Assembly: GCA_023423415.1 (NCBI GenBank)
Contig: JAFAFP010000159.1
Coordinates: 1 to 10,365, forward strand
Direction: 5' to 3'
DNA length: 10,365 nucleotides
DNA from: Pseudomonadota bacterium
GTDB taxonomy: Bacteria; Pseudomonadota; Alphaproteobacteria; Rhizobiales; Xanthobacteraceae
Positions within the stretch are counted from its first letter, which is position 1, and every line of letters starts with the position of its first letter. The notes beneath the pieces were generated by a model. The model did no database searches, was not told the DNA's origin, and worked only from the letters and a program-made list of their open reading frames with translations. The position numbers and the translations under genes were made by a program. Positions 1 to 7,258 of the stretch are shown one piece after another.

Positions 1-189
1 ATCCTAGGCGGGCTCGGAAGCATGCCCGGTGCGGTCGTGGGAGGTTTCCTTGTGGGCCTAATCGAGTCGCTGGCATCGGGTTACATCGACACATCGCTGC
101 AGGAGATCGCGGCCTTTGTCGTCATCATGGTGGTTCTCGTCTTCATGCCGTCCGGTCTGTTCGGCGTCTATGGGCAGCGCCGCGCATGA
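1..189 (+). CDS. livH: Branched-chain amino-acid type ABC transporter permease, C-terminal end (LivH-like, partial)
   Basis: The reading frame is open from base 1 and ends at TGA 187-189, giving the last 62 residues of an inner-membrane permease; the start lies outside the window. The tail begins with the ILGGLGSMPGA stretch, which matches the conserved GGxGSxxGA loop of LivH/LivM permeases, followed by hydrophobic helices and an FMPSGLFG ending typical of LivH. LivH pairs with LivM to form the membrane channel of HAAT-family importers for leucine/isoleucine/valine, amides or related small molecules. The stop overlaps the livM start (ATGA at 186-189), which implies translational coupling. The order livH-livM-livG-livF is the usual one for this family. 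The periplasmic binding protein, which normally sets specificity, is not in the window and may lie upstream. LivH rather than a second LivM is inferred from gene order. Confidence 0.9.
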   Translation: MLGGLGSMPGAVVGGFLVGLIESLASGYIDTSLQEIAAFVVIMVVLVFMPSGLFGVYGQRRA

Positions 190-1154
190 CCAGCATACTC
201 TCCCGCATCATTACACCGCTCACGGCACTTGCAGTTGCCGTACTGTTCGCGCTCGTGCTGCCGCTGTACGCGAACAAATATGTGGTGTTCGCCGCCAATC
301 TCGCCTTCGTCTACATCATCCTCGCCACCGGCCTGAACGTGCTGCTCGGCTACACCGGCCTCCTCGCCTTCGTGAATGCAGCCTTGTTCGGTGTCGGCGC
401 GTATGGGATGGCGATCTTACGGACACACTACGGCGTCCCGTACGCTGTTGCTCTGCCGGCCGGCGCGGTTGTCGCGCTTGTCATCGGCGTTCTCGTCGCC
501 CTCCCCGCCCTGCGTCTTTCCGGCCTCTATCTGGCCCTTGCGACGATCGCATTCGCACAATTCGCATTCTGGGTTTTCAGTCATTGGGACTCGGTCACGG
601 GCGGCCCGTCTGGCGTCCGCGTTGCACCGGTAGACTATCTCCTCCCTGTCGAATGGGACGTGGCCCACTATTATGTCAGCCTTGCCATTGCCTGCGCGGT
701 CATCTGGCTGACGGCCAATCTCCTCCGCTCACGTATCGGCAGGAGCTTCGTCGCCGTACGCGAGAGCGAAGTCGCCGCTGAATCCCTCGCGATTGACATC
801 ACACGGGTGAAGACGATCGCTTACGGCCTGAGCGCCTTTCTGGCCGGGCTGGCAGGCGGTCTGTTCGGACCGATGCTGTCGCTTGTCGTGCCGGAAAGCT
901 ACGACCTGTTCCAGGTTATCGTGCAGTTTGCGATGGTCATCGTCGGCGGCCTGGGTTCGCTGGCCGGATCGGTGATCGGAGCCGTCGCGCTGATCTGGTT
1001 GCAGGAGGCGTTGAGGGCTTTCAAGGAATTACAGGAAATTGCCTTCGGTGGAATGATCCTTCTCACCGTCCTGTTCCTGCCCGGCGGTATCGTGCAGCTC
1101 ATCCGCAATCTGCTGCCGAGTTGGAAAGAGCCGCTGCGCCGGAGGTGTCCCTGA
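186..1154 (+). CDS. livM: Branched-chain amino-acid type ABC transporter permease LivM
   Basis: This 322-residue integral membrane protein has the normal LivM length. Several hydrophobic segments are visible: roughly residues 10-30, 32-55, 58-75, 85-110, 115-135, 155-180, 210-235 and 245-290. The GYTGLLAFVNAALFGVGAY stretch at about residues 55-73 corresponds to the family signature near the N-terminal half of LivM. The IVGGLGSLAGSVIGA stretch at about residues 252-266 is the loop that contacts the ATPase subunits. It would form the transmembrane pore with LivH and be energised by LivG and LivF. The ATG at 186 overlaps the livH stop. Its own stop (TGA 1152-1154) overlaps the livG ATG. Substrate cannot be read from the permease; linkage to hyuAB suggests a cyclic amide, imide or similar compound rather than necessarily a branched-chain amino acid. 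Confidence 0.93.
   Translation: MTSILSRIITPLTALAVAVLFALVLPLYANKYVVFAANLAFVYIILATGLNVLLGYTGLLAFVNAALFGVGAYGMAILRTHYGVPYAVALPAGAVVALVIGVLVALPALRLSGLYLALATIAFAQFAFWVFSHWDSVTGGPSGVRVAPVDYLLPVEWDVAHYYVSLAIACAVIWLTANLLRSRIGRSFVAVRESEVAAESLAIDITRVKTIAYGLSAFLAGLAGGLFGPMLSLVVPESYDLFQVIVQFAMVIVGGLGSLAGSVIGAVALIWLQEALRAFKELQEIAFGGMILLTVLFLPGGIVQLIRNLLPSWKEPLRRRCP
1141..1145 (+). promoter_or_regulatory. Strong ribosome-binding site for livG
   Basis: GGAGG lies 8 bases before the ATG at 1154, inside the end of livM. It decides the livG start in favour of 1154 over an in-frame TTG at 1121, which has no comparable Shine-Dalgarno and would add only 11 residues unlike LivG. Confidence 0.8.
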
Positions 1155-1948
1155 TGGAGCGGCCATCAAAACTCGAAACACATCAGCTCAGTGTCGCGTT
1201 CGGCGGCCTCACCGCACTCGACAAAGTGGACCTCGTCATCGGTGCAGGCGAGATCCGGGGCATCATCGGCCCGAACGGCGCAGGCAAGACCACCCTACTC
1301 AACGCCATTACGGGAGTCAGCCGTCCAACTGCTGGCGAAATCCGCCTCGATGGCCAGTCGATCCTCGGATTGAAGGGCAACGAGATCGCGGCACGCGGAT
1401 TACGCCGCACCTTCCAGACGAGCCAGCTCTTCAAGGGTATGACGGTGCTCGAGAACGTCATGACGGGTCTGCACGCCAAGCTCGAGACATCGATCTTCGA
1501 TGCGGCGTTCGGGCTGTCGAGACTGTGGCGCGAGGAGCGTGAGGCGGCCGACCGCTCTCTCGCGATGCTCGATTTCGTCGGAATGCGCCAATTCGCCGAG
1601 CGTGACGGCGGCGAACTGTCGTTCGGTCAGCAGCGCATCGTCGAGATCGCACGCGCGCTCGTCAGCGAGCCGCAAGTTCTGCTTCTCGATGAGCCTGCCG
1701 TCGGCCTCAGCCTCAACCGCGTGATCGAACTGGAAGAGCTTCTCCGCAAGATACAAAGCGAACGCGGTGTAACGATCGTGCTCATCGAGCATGTCATCCG
1801 CGTCGTCATGAACGTTTGCGATCGCGTCACGGTGCTGGCATCGGGTCGCAAGATCGCAGAAGGAACCGCTGACGCGGTAGCGTCCGACAAGGACGTGATC
1901 GAGGCCTATTTGGGACGCGCTGTCGATGCTGTCGGTCAGAAATCTTAA
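1154..1948 (+). CDS. livG: ABC transporter ATP-binding protein LivG
   Basis: This 264-residue cytoplasmic ATPase hydrolyses ATP to drive the LivHM permease. Walker A is GPNGAGKT at residues 39-46 with Lys45. The ABC signature is LSFGQQ at 155-160. Walker B is LLLDEP ending at Asp179-Glu180, and the switch histidine is His213 in IEH. The signature has F in place of the usual first G (LSFGQQ, not LSGGQQ), a substitution common in LivG proteins. The start at 1154 is supported by GGAGG at 1141-1145 and by overlap with the livM stop. The 3' end overlaps livF by 23 bases, so translation of the two ATPases is probably coupled. The C-terminal tail after the switch region is of normal length. No sign of decay. 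Confidence 0.94.
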   Translation: MERPSKLETHQLSVAFGGLTALDKVDLVIGAGEIRGIIGPNGAGKTTLLNAITGVSRPTAGEIRLDGQSILGLKGNEIAARGLRRTFQTSQLFKGMTVLENVMTGLHAKLETSIFDAAFGLSRLWREEREAADRSLAMLDFVGMRQFAERDGGELSFGQQRIVEIARALVSEPQVLLLDEPAVGLSLNRVIELEELLRKIQSERGVTIVLIEHVIRVVMNVCDRVTVLASGRKIAEGTADAVASDKDVIEAYLGRAVDAVGQKS

Positions 1949-2630
1949 CGTCTGGTACGGCATCACGGAGGTGGTGCGCGACGTCACCTTCGAGGTGCCC
2001 GAAGGGCGCGTGATTGCACTCATGGGTGGCAACGGCGCGGGCAAGTCGACCATCCTGAAAACCGTCAGCGGTCTTATCAAGCCTCGCGGCGGCAGCATCA
2101 CGTTCCGCGGCGCTGAGGTAGCGGGACGCCATCCCCACGATGTCGTTATCGCCGGACTGGTGCAGGTACCGCAGGGCCGCTTCGTTTGGCCGGGCATGAC
2201 TGTTGAGGAAAATCTCGAACTTGGCGCCGTCACGCGACGCGACAAGGCGGAAATCCGGGCCGGCATCGATGAAGCGTACACCTTGTTTCCGAGCCTCGCG
2301 CGCAAGCGCGATAACAAGGCGGGGCAGCTTTCCGGCGGTGAGCAGCAGATGGTCGCCATCGGTCGCGCGATGATGGCCAAGCCCCGCCTGATGATGATGG
2401 ACGAGCCGTCCGCCGGCCTAGCCCCGCGGGTGGTCGAGGAAATGATCGATGCCATCCGCGAGCTCAATCGTCGTGGACTGGCCATCCTGCTCGTCGAACA
2501 GAACGTCGGCGTGGCGGGAGCTCTCGCCGAAACAGCCTATGTGCTCGCCAACGGCGAGGTGTCTTTCACGACGACCGGTGCCGCGCTCGCCACGGATCCG
2601 CAGGTGATCCGCAGCTACCTGGGACGCTAA
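1926..2630 (+). CDS. livF: ABC transporter ATP-binding protein LivF
   Basis: This 234-residue second ATPase subunit has the standard LivF length. Walker A is GGNGAGKST at residues 34-42 with Lys40. The signature LSGGEQQ is at 135-141, and Walker B LMMMDEP ends at Asp159-Glu160. The switch position reads VEQN, with Gln instead of His; this is the usual LivF form and is not a defect. It forms a heterodimer with LivG beneath LivH and LivM. The start overlaps the end of livG. It ends 47 bases before hyuA on the same strand with no terminator-like hairpin between, so hyuAB is probably transcribed with the transporter. Confidence 0.94.
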   Translation: MLSVRNLNVWYGITEVVRDVTFEVPEGRVIALMGGNGAGKSTILKTVSGLIKPRGGSITFRGAEVAGRHPHDVVIAGLVQVPQGRFVWPGMTVEENLELGAVTRRDKAEIRAGIDEAYTLFPSLARKRDNKAGQLSGGEQQMVAIGRAMMAKPRLMMMDEPSAGLAPRVVEEMIDAIRELNRRGLAILLVEQNVGVAGALAETAYVLANGEVSFTTTGAALATDPQVIRSYLGR

Positions 2631-2677
2631 GGCAGCCACGATGACGGCTGAAATTTGAACGAAGGAACGAGGCTGAA

Positions 2678-4696
2678 ATGCTTTGGATCGGAATCGACGT
2701 AGGCGGCACATTCACGGACGCCGTCGCCTATGACGCGGAAAACAACGCCTTTACCTATGCGAAGGCGCCATCGACACCAGCCGATCCGACCAAGGGCGTG
2801 CTCGATGTTCTGGAGCTTCTCAAGCTCGACATGAAGCGGGTCGAGCGCTTCGTGCACGGCGTCACCATCGGCACCAACGCTGTCCTCGAAGGCAAGGGCG
2901 CCGAGTGCTGGATGCTCGTTACCAAGGGCTTCAAGGATGTGCTCGAGATCGGCCGCACCAATCGGCCGGTGCTTTACAATATCCGATCACAAAAGCAGAA
3001 GCCGCTCATTCCACGCACCCGCTCCATCGAGATCGATGAGCGGCTGATGTACGACGGCAGCGTCCGTAAGCCGCTCGACGCATCGGATATCAAGGCGGCC
3101 ATCAAGCAGATCCCGGACGGCGAGAATGTCGCCATCGCCATCTGCTTCCTGCACAGCTATGCCAATGAAGATCACGAGAATGCAGCCAAGGCCGTTGTAA
3201 CCGCCGAGCGGCCCGAGCAATTCGTCTGCTCCTCCGCGGACGTGCTGCCGCAGTTCCGCGAATATGAGCGCTTCAATACGACCGCACTCAATACATACAT
3301 CGGTCCGCTGATGGGCCGCTATCTGACGCGCCTGAAAGACAAGCTGCGCGAACGCGGCTTCCGTCGCGATCTCTACATCATGACATCGAACGGTGGCGTT
3401 TCCACCGCAGAGCGCGCCAAGCAGCTTCCAATCACAACTGTGCTCTCCGGGCCTGCCGGCGGTGTGGCGGCCGCCGTGCATCTGGGCGCGGCCCTCAACA
3501 TCGAGAACATCATCACCTGCGACATGGGTGGAACGTCGACCGACGTCTGCCTGGTCGAGGGCTTGAAGATCCCACTCACGAACGAGCAGAAGATTTCGAA
3601 CTACGCCAATCGCACACCACAAATCGAAATCAACGCGGTGGGTGCCGGCGGCGGCTCGATCGGATGGCTGGATGCAGGCGACATTCTCATGGTTGGACCG
3701 CAGAGCGCCGGGGCCTACCCGGGACCCGCCTGTTACGGCCGCGGCGGAACAGAACCTACGGTCTCGGATGCAAACCTCATTCTCAACCGCCTCTCGGGAG
3801 ATTCGCCGCTTGCCGGCGGCCAGATCCGGCTCAACCGCGAGCTTTCACTCGAAGCTGCGCGCAAGCTTGGAGCCCGAATCGGATTGGATGAAGTGAAGCT
3901 TGCCGACGGCATCATCCGCATTGCGGTTGCGCGCATGGTCTCGGCCATCAAGCAGATCTCGATCGCGAACGGCCACGATCCACGCGATTTCGTGCTGCTG
4001 CCTTATGGCGGCGCTGGCCCGATGCATGCCGTCGCTATCGCCGAAGAATTGGAGATGTCGCGTGTGCTGGTGCCGCTGGGGCCGGGCAACTTTGCCGCCT
4101 TCGGCTCGCTGATCTCCGACATCCGCCGGGATTACGTGAAGACCCGCACGATGCAGCTCGATGAGAATTCCTGGCCAGCAATCGAGGCAGGCTTCGCCGA
4201 GCTGGAAGCCCAGGCCAAGGAAAATCTTCTGTCCGAGGGCGTACCCGAAAACGACATTGTTTTGGTCAGGTCAGCAGGAATGCGCTTCCTGGGGCAATCC
4301 TGGGAGCTGAACGTCGATCTGCCACCGAGCGTGCAATCCATCGGCGATCTGACTGCTGCCTTCGCCGATGTGCATGATCGCCGGTTTGGTCATCGCAGCG
4401 GTGGCACCGCCGAAATCGTGACATTCCGGGTCGGCGGGATCGGGCGGGTCAGCAAACCGGGCCTGCACAAGCTGCCTGCAGGGCGTGCCAAAACCGATGC
4501 CCGCGTCGGTCAGCGAGAGGTCTATTTCGACGGCGCCTATCGCGAAACGCCTGTCTATCTGCGGGAGCGCCTTGCGCTTGCCCAGGCCGTGGAAGGGCCG
4601 GCCGTGATCGAGGAAAGCGGATCAACGACTGTCCTGCCGCCGGGCTGGCGTGCAACGGTTCTCGATCACGGTGAGCTGATGCTGTCCAAGCTCTGA
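2678..4696 (+). CDS. hyuA: Hydantoinase/oxoprolinase-family subunit A (HyuA-like)
   Basis: This 672-residue protein of the ASKHA (actin-like ATPase) fold works with HyuB. Family members include 5-oxoprolinase, N-methylhydantoinase, caprolactamase and acetone/acetophenone carboxylases; they use ATP to phosphorylate an amide, imide or ketone-derived substrate. The N-terminal phosphate-binding motif DVGGTFTD is at residues 7-14. An HGVTIGTNA motif follows near residue 60. A SGPAGG motif lies near residue 258, and the second phosphate loop DMGGTSTD is at 282-289. A GAGGGSIGW and PGPACYGRGG region follows, and the PYGGAGPMHA motif lies near 444-453. The C-terminal hydantoinase A domain is complete. 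The ATG is preceded by a GAGG-type site at 2669-2672. It lies 47 bases after livF and 42 bases before hyuB. The exact substrate cannot be assigned from sequence. Confidence 0.92.
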   Translation: MLWIGIDVGGTFTDAVAYDAENNAFTYAKAPSTPADPTKGVLDVLELLKLDMKRVERFVHGVTIGTNAVLEGKGAECWMLVTKGFKDVLEIGRTNRPVLYNIRSQKQKPLIPRTRSIEIDERLMYDGSVRKPLDASDIKAAIKQIPDGENVAIAICFLHSYANEDHENAAKAVVTAERPEQFVCSSADVLPQFREYERFNTTALNTYIGPLMGRYLTRLKDKLRERGFRRDLYIMTSNGGVSTAERAKQLPITTVLSGPAGGVAAAVHLGAALNIENIITCDMGGTSTDVCLVEGLKIPLTNEQKISNYANRTPQIEINAVGAGGGSIGWLDAGDILMVGPQSAGAYPGPACYGRGGTEPTVSDANLILNRLSGDSPLAGGQIRLNRELSLEAARKLGARIGLDEVKLADGIIRIAVARMVSAIKQISIANGHDPRDFVLLPYGGAGPMHAVAIAEELEMSRVLVPLGPGNFAAFGSLISDIRRDYVKTRTMQLDENSWPAIEAGFAELEAQAKENLLSEGVPENDIVLVRSAGMRFLGQSWELNVDLPPSVQSIGDLTAAFADVHDRRFGHRSGGTAEIVTFRVGGIGRVSKPGLHKLPAGRAKTDARVGQREVYFDGAYRETPVYLRERLALAQAVEGPAVIEESGSTTVLPPGWRATVLDHGELMLSKL

Positions 4697-4725
4697 CAAA
4701 CACCAAACTCTCAAGCCAGACACTC

Positions 4726-4730
4726 AAGGG
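4726..4730 (+). promoter_or_regulatory. Ribosome-binding site deciding a GTG start for hyuB
   Basis: AAGGG is placed 8 bases before the GTG at 4739. The first in-frame ATG would be codon 28, inside the conserved N-terminal region, so the GTG is preferred. Confidence 0.6.
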
Positions 4731-4738
4731 CTATCATT

Positions 4739-6802
4739 GTGACCAAATCCCCCGCCCCGTCTATCGATCCCATCACTTTGGAAGTTGTGTGCGAAGGCCT
4801 CATCGCGATCGTGAGGGAAATGCGCGCAAACATCATCCGCGCCTCCTATTCCTCGGTCATCTACGAGTTCGATGATTTTTCCTGCGCGCTGTTCGGACCC
4901 GATGGCCAGATGGTCGCTCAGTCGTGGGATCATCCCGGCCACGTCCTGCCCTTGCCGTGGGGCGTGCGCTGTGCCTTCGAAGACTTCAAGGATGATCTCC
5001 ACCCCGGCGATGCCATTCTCCTGAATGACCCCTACCGTGGCGGCACGCATCTCAACGACGTGACGCTGCTGTTCCCGGTCTTCGATGAGAGCGGAAAGCT
5101 CATCATCTTTCCCGCCGTCCGTGCCCACTGGGTGGATGTCGGCGGCATGGTGCCGGGAAGCTATTCGGGGCTTTCCACGAATATCTATCAGGAAGGCGTA
5201 CGCATCCCGCCAATCAAAATTTACGAGCGCGGCAAAGTCAATCGCTCGGCGATTTCGCTGCTGATGGCCAACATGCGCGTTCCCGAAGAGCGCGAAGGCG
5301 ATCTCAATGCTTCGCTCGGCGCCTGCAAGGTTGCTGAGACACGCATCCGCAAGCTGATCGACAAATATAGTTGGAACACCGTTTGGGATGCGGTGAGCCT
5401 CAACCTCGATCGCACGGAGCGGCGACTGCGCGAGAAGATCGCCGAGTTACCGGACGGCGATTATTATTACGAGGACTACTTGGAGTTCTTCAACGCCGGG
5501 AAGCTCGATCCGGTGCTCGCGCGGATCAAGCTGACGGTCAAAGGCGACCACATCACTGCCGACTTCGAAGGAACCAATCCTCAGGTTCCGGGCGTGGTCA
5601 ATAACTCGCTCGCGGTTGCGGGTGCCGGCGTGTTTGTCGCCGTGAAGTCGACGCTCGATCCGGGCGGCGCCGTCAACGAAGGTGCATTCCGTCCTATCAC
5701 GCTGAAAGCTCCGCCGGCCTCGATTTTCAATGTCGCGCTCGATGCACCAGCCGGTGCCCACGGCGAAGTTCGCAAGCGCGCCGTCTCGGTCAGCCTCGGC
5801 GCTCTCTCGCAGATCATTCCGGACAAAGTTTCGGGTGATCTGTGCGGCGCATCCTTCCCGAATGCCATCGGCGGCTGGAACCCGAAGCGCAACCGGCAGT
5901 ACGTTTATTACGAATCCCCAGCCGGCGGAAATGGTGGGTTAAGTGACGCCGATGGGCCGAGCGCATTCGTCAACATCGACTTCGGCAACTTGCCGTCGAT
6001 CCATAATGTCGAGTCGATCGAGAATGAAATGCCGTTGCTGATCGATAGCTGTTCGATCCGTGTCGATGGCGGCGGTCCGGGCAGGTTCCGCGGCGGTGTT
6101 GGCCTGGTGCGCAACGTCCGACTGCTCGATAAGGAAGGCCAATATTCCGTGCTGTGCGACCGCGGCGTCATCCCACCTTGGGGGATATCCGGCGCTGGTG
6201 CCGCCAAGCCTTACCATCTTTCAATCGACCGGAAGGGAGAGCGGATCGAATTCGATACGCCGGGTAAGGTCACCGGCTATCCGGTCTTCAGGGATGATGT
6301 CGTCATCATCCGTTCTTCCGGCGGCGGAGGATACGGAGATGCGCTGGAGCGCGATCCTCAGCGGGTCGCGGATGACGTGGCCTATGGCTACGTATCCGTG
6401 GAAGCTGCGCGCGATCAGTACGGTGTGGTTTTAAGGGCTGACGGTTCGGTCGATGCCGACGCCACGCGGCGCCAGCGAGACCTGCTCGCCGCCGGGCGCT
6501 TCCGAGCAACTGTCGTCGCCGATGAGAAGCTGGACCCGTATGAAGGCGACAAGGGCCGCCATCGCGTTATCGATCTCGCCGATGTCGACGCCAAGACGTT
6601 GGGCGTCAAGACCGATGATATGGTGGAGATATTTGGCAACAATCCCGCGCCCTTGCGGGCTTGGGTTCGGATAGGAAAAAGGTCGCAAGGAACAATTCCT
6701 CTTGATGCGTTCGGGCAGCGCGTGCTGGGTGTGAGAGATGGCGACGAAGTACTCATTCGCTTTGTTTGGACACCTCGCGTTCCCAAAGGATTATCGAAGT
6801 GA
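4739..6802 (+). CDS. hyuB: Hydantoinase/oxoprolinase-family subunit B (HyuB-like) with C-terminal barrel-like extension
   Basis: This 687-residue partner of HyuA is longer than the roughly 520-600 residues usual for HyuB. The hydantoinase B domain runs from about residue 8 to 565. It starts with DPITLEVV, continues through NDPYRGGTHLND (residues 96-107) and HWVDVGG (130-136), and ends with GGGGYGD near 528-534 and the usual YGVVL segment. Asp45/46, His104, Asp107 and His130 are candidate metal ligands by analogy with the caprolactamase beta subunit (from memory, not aligned). In characterised relatives this subunit catalyses hydrolysis or carboxylation of the intermediate phosphorylated by subunit A. 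Residues about 606-677 form an additional unit with two similar halves, LGVKTDDMVEIF (621-632) and LGVRDGDEVLIR (663-674), the pattern of a double-psi beta-barrel. GTG start; see the ribosome-binding site entry. The stop overlaps the GTG of the degraded downstream gene. Confidence 0.91.
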   Translation: MTKSPAPSIDPITLEVVCEGLIAIVREMRANIIRASYSSVIYEFDDFSCALFGPDGQMVAQSWDHPGHVLPLPWGVRCAFEDFKDDLHPGDAILLNDPYRGGTHLNDVTLLFPVFDESGKLIIFPAVRAHWVDVGGMVPGSYSGLSTNIYQEGVRIPPIKIYERGKVNRSAISLLMANMRVPEEREGDLNASLGACKVAETRIRKLIDKYSWNTVWDAVSLNLDRTERRLREKIAELPDGDYYYEDYLEFFNAGKLDPVLARIKLTVKGDHITADFEGTNPQVPGVVNNSLAVAGAGVFVAVKSTLDPGGAVNEGAFRPITLKAPPASIFNVALDAPAGAHGEVRKRAVSVSLGALSQIIPDKVSGDLCGASFPNAIGGWNPKRNRQYVYYESPAGGNGGLSDADGPSAFVNIDFGNLPSIHNVESIENEMPLLIDSCSIRVDGGGPGRFRGGVGLVRNVRLLDKEGQYSVLCDRGVIPPWGISGAGAAKPYHLSIDRKGERIEFDTPGKVTGYPVFRDDVVIIRSSGGGGYGDALERDPQRVADDVAYGYVSVEAARDQYGVVLRADGSVDADATRRQRDLLAAGRFRATVVADEKLDPYEGDKGRHRVIDLADVDAKTLGVKTDDMVEIFGNNPAPLRAWVRIGKRSQGTIPLDAFGQRVLGVRDGDEVLIRFVWTPRVPKGLSK
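6785..6790 (+). promoter_or_regulatory. Ribosome-binding site inside the hyuB 3' end
   Basis: AAAGGA sits 8 bases before a GTG at 6799 that overlaps the hyuB TGA. This supports a former coupled gene downstream of hyuB, now decayed. Confidence 0.45.
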
Positions 6803-6896
6803 CACGATTTAACCTCGTCGCTGAGCATGCCGCAATGGCAGGGTGGGGATGAACCCGCCTATCGCTTTGGTGCCGAATTGCTGCGGTGACTGGCAC
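6799..6896 (+). pseudogene. N-terminal remnant of an arginase/agmatinase-family gene
   Basis: The GTG at 6799 opens a frame reading VTRFNLVAEHAA. After a one-base shift at about 6830-6836 the sequence reads MPQWQGGDEPAYRFGAELLR, a TGA where Trp would be expected, then LA. The MPQWQGG...PAY.FGA.LL(x)WLA pattern is the N-terminus I associate with arginase-family ureohydrolases (binuclear manganese enzymes that release urea or a related product). All metal-binding motifs would lie further downstream and are missing, because homology ends where IS relic sequence begins. Its ribosome-binding site and overlap with the hyuB stop suggest it was the next gene of the liv-hyu operon. Family call is by pattern recognition over ~30 residues only, so a different family remains possible; that it is a broken gene is more certain. 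Confidence 0.55.
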
Positions 6897-6935
6897 ATGG
6901 ATCACGTGCGCGGCGTGCCAAACCATCCGCAGACA
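6894..6935 (+). mobile_element. IS3-family transposase relic, plus-strand fragment
   Basis: Bases 6897-6935 read MDHVRGVPNHPQT, close to the conserved GMxHVRGAPYHPQTQGKIERWHQ block of IS3-family OrfB transposases (the DDE catalytic core, just before the catalytic Glu). The match stops at 6935, where the sequence continues as the antisense of another part of the same transposase. Only about 13 codons remain. Confidence 0.6.
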
Positions 6936-7165
6936 CGGTTTGTCAGCGACGTGCGCGCTATCGCAGCCTGACGCTGCCAGCGCCAGCTGCTGCGTGGTCG
7001 GTGACGTCTTCGGCCTTCATGGTCGAGGGCAGCATCCAGGCGATGATGTAGCGTGAGAATCATCGAGGATCGAACCAGCCCCAGCCGATCACCTTCGGAT
7101 ATGTGAAGTCCGTCGCAGATGGACTTGGATGGATGTCGGGAAACTTGGGTTTGGCGGAAGGGTAA
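6936..7165 (-). mobile_element. IS3-family transposase relic, minus-strand fragment
   Basis: Read on the minus strand from about 7150 down to 6936, three frames together give TDFTYPKVIGWGWF (the Asp at about 7108 in TDFTY corresponds to the first DDE catalytic residue). This is followed by LDDFSRYIIAW-like sequence, TMKAEDVTD, then LALAASGCDSAHVADKP. This is the catalytic core of an IS3-family OrfB transposase. It carries at least two frameshifts and a small deletion, and stops before the second Asp (LLSDNG) block. No terminal inverted repeats or target-site duplication were found. It is non-functional. Confidence 0.7.
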
Positions 7166-7173
7166 TCCGCCAA
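7151..7173. repeat. Perfect 8-bp inverted repeat, 7-base loop
   Basis: TTGGCGGA at 7151-7158 is the exact reverse complement of TCCGCCAA at 7166-7173. It is not followed by a T-run on either strand, so it is not a canonical terminator. It lies at the right edge of the IS relic. Confidence 0.6.
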
Positions 7174-7189
7174 CATGCATTGATAGTCC

Positions 7190-7210
7190 TAGATTTTTTG
7201 TGCAAATCTA
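7190..7210. repeat. Perfect 7-bp inverted repeat, 7-base loop
   Basis: TAGATTT at 7190-7196 pairs exactly with AAATCTA at 7204-7210. It lies 16 bases after the previous hairpin and has the same loop length. The T-run is partly in the stem and partly in the loop, so a terminator is not convincing. The remaining bases of the 7174-7258 gap hold two TTTACCCAT copies 12 bases apart and no gene. Confidence 0.5.
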
Positions 7211-7258
7211 TGTTTACCCATGCCTTTACCCATCTTCATTGGGCTGGATTATCAATCC

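Noticed and set aside
116..781. Plus-strand frame of 221 codons overlapping livM
   Set aside because: Arg/Ser/Pro-rich out-of-frame translation of livM; the livM frame carries the conserved membrane motifs.
1400..2485. Long minus-strand open frame (361 codons) opposite livG and livF
   Set aside because: It is antisense to two well-supported ATPases with all motifs present, and its translation is low-complexity and matches no family; such shadows are common in high-GC codon use.
2478..2500. Gln in place of the switch His in LivF as a defect
   Set aside because: VEQN is the usual form in LivF proteins.
2987..3622. Minus-strand open frame of 211 codons opposite hyuA
   Set aside because: Lies entirely within the conserved hyuA coding sequence and has no ribosome-binding site or family similarity.
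6803..6850. Intrinsic terminator after hyuB
   Set aside because: Only a weak 4-bp stem is seen and no T-run; the bases are better explained as the start of a decayed downstream gene.
7190..7210. T-rich hairpin as a transcription terminator
   Set aside because: The T-run is inside the stem and loop instead of following a GC-rich stem.
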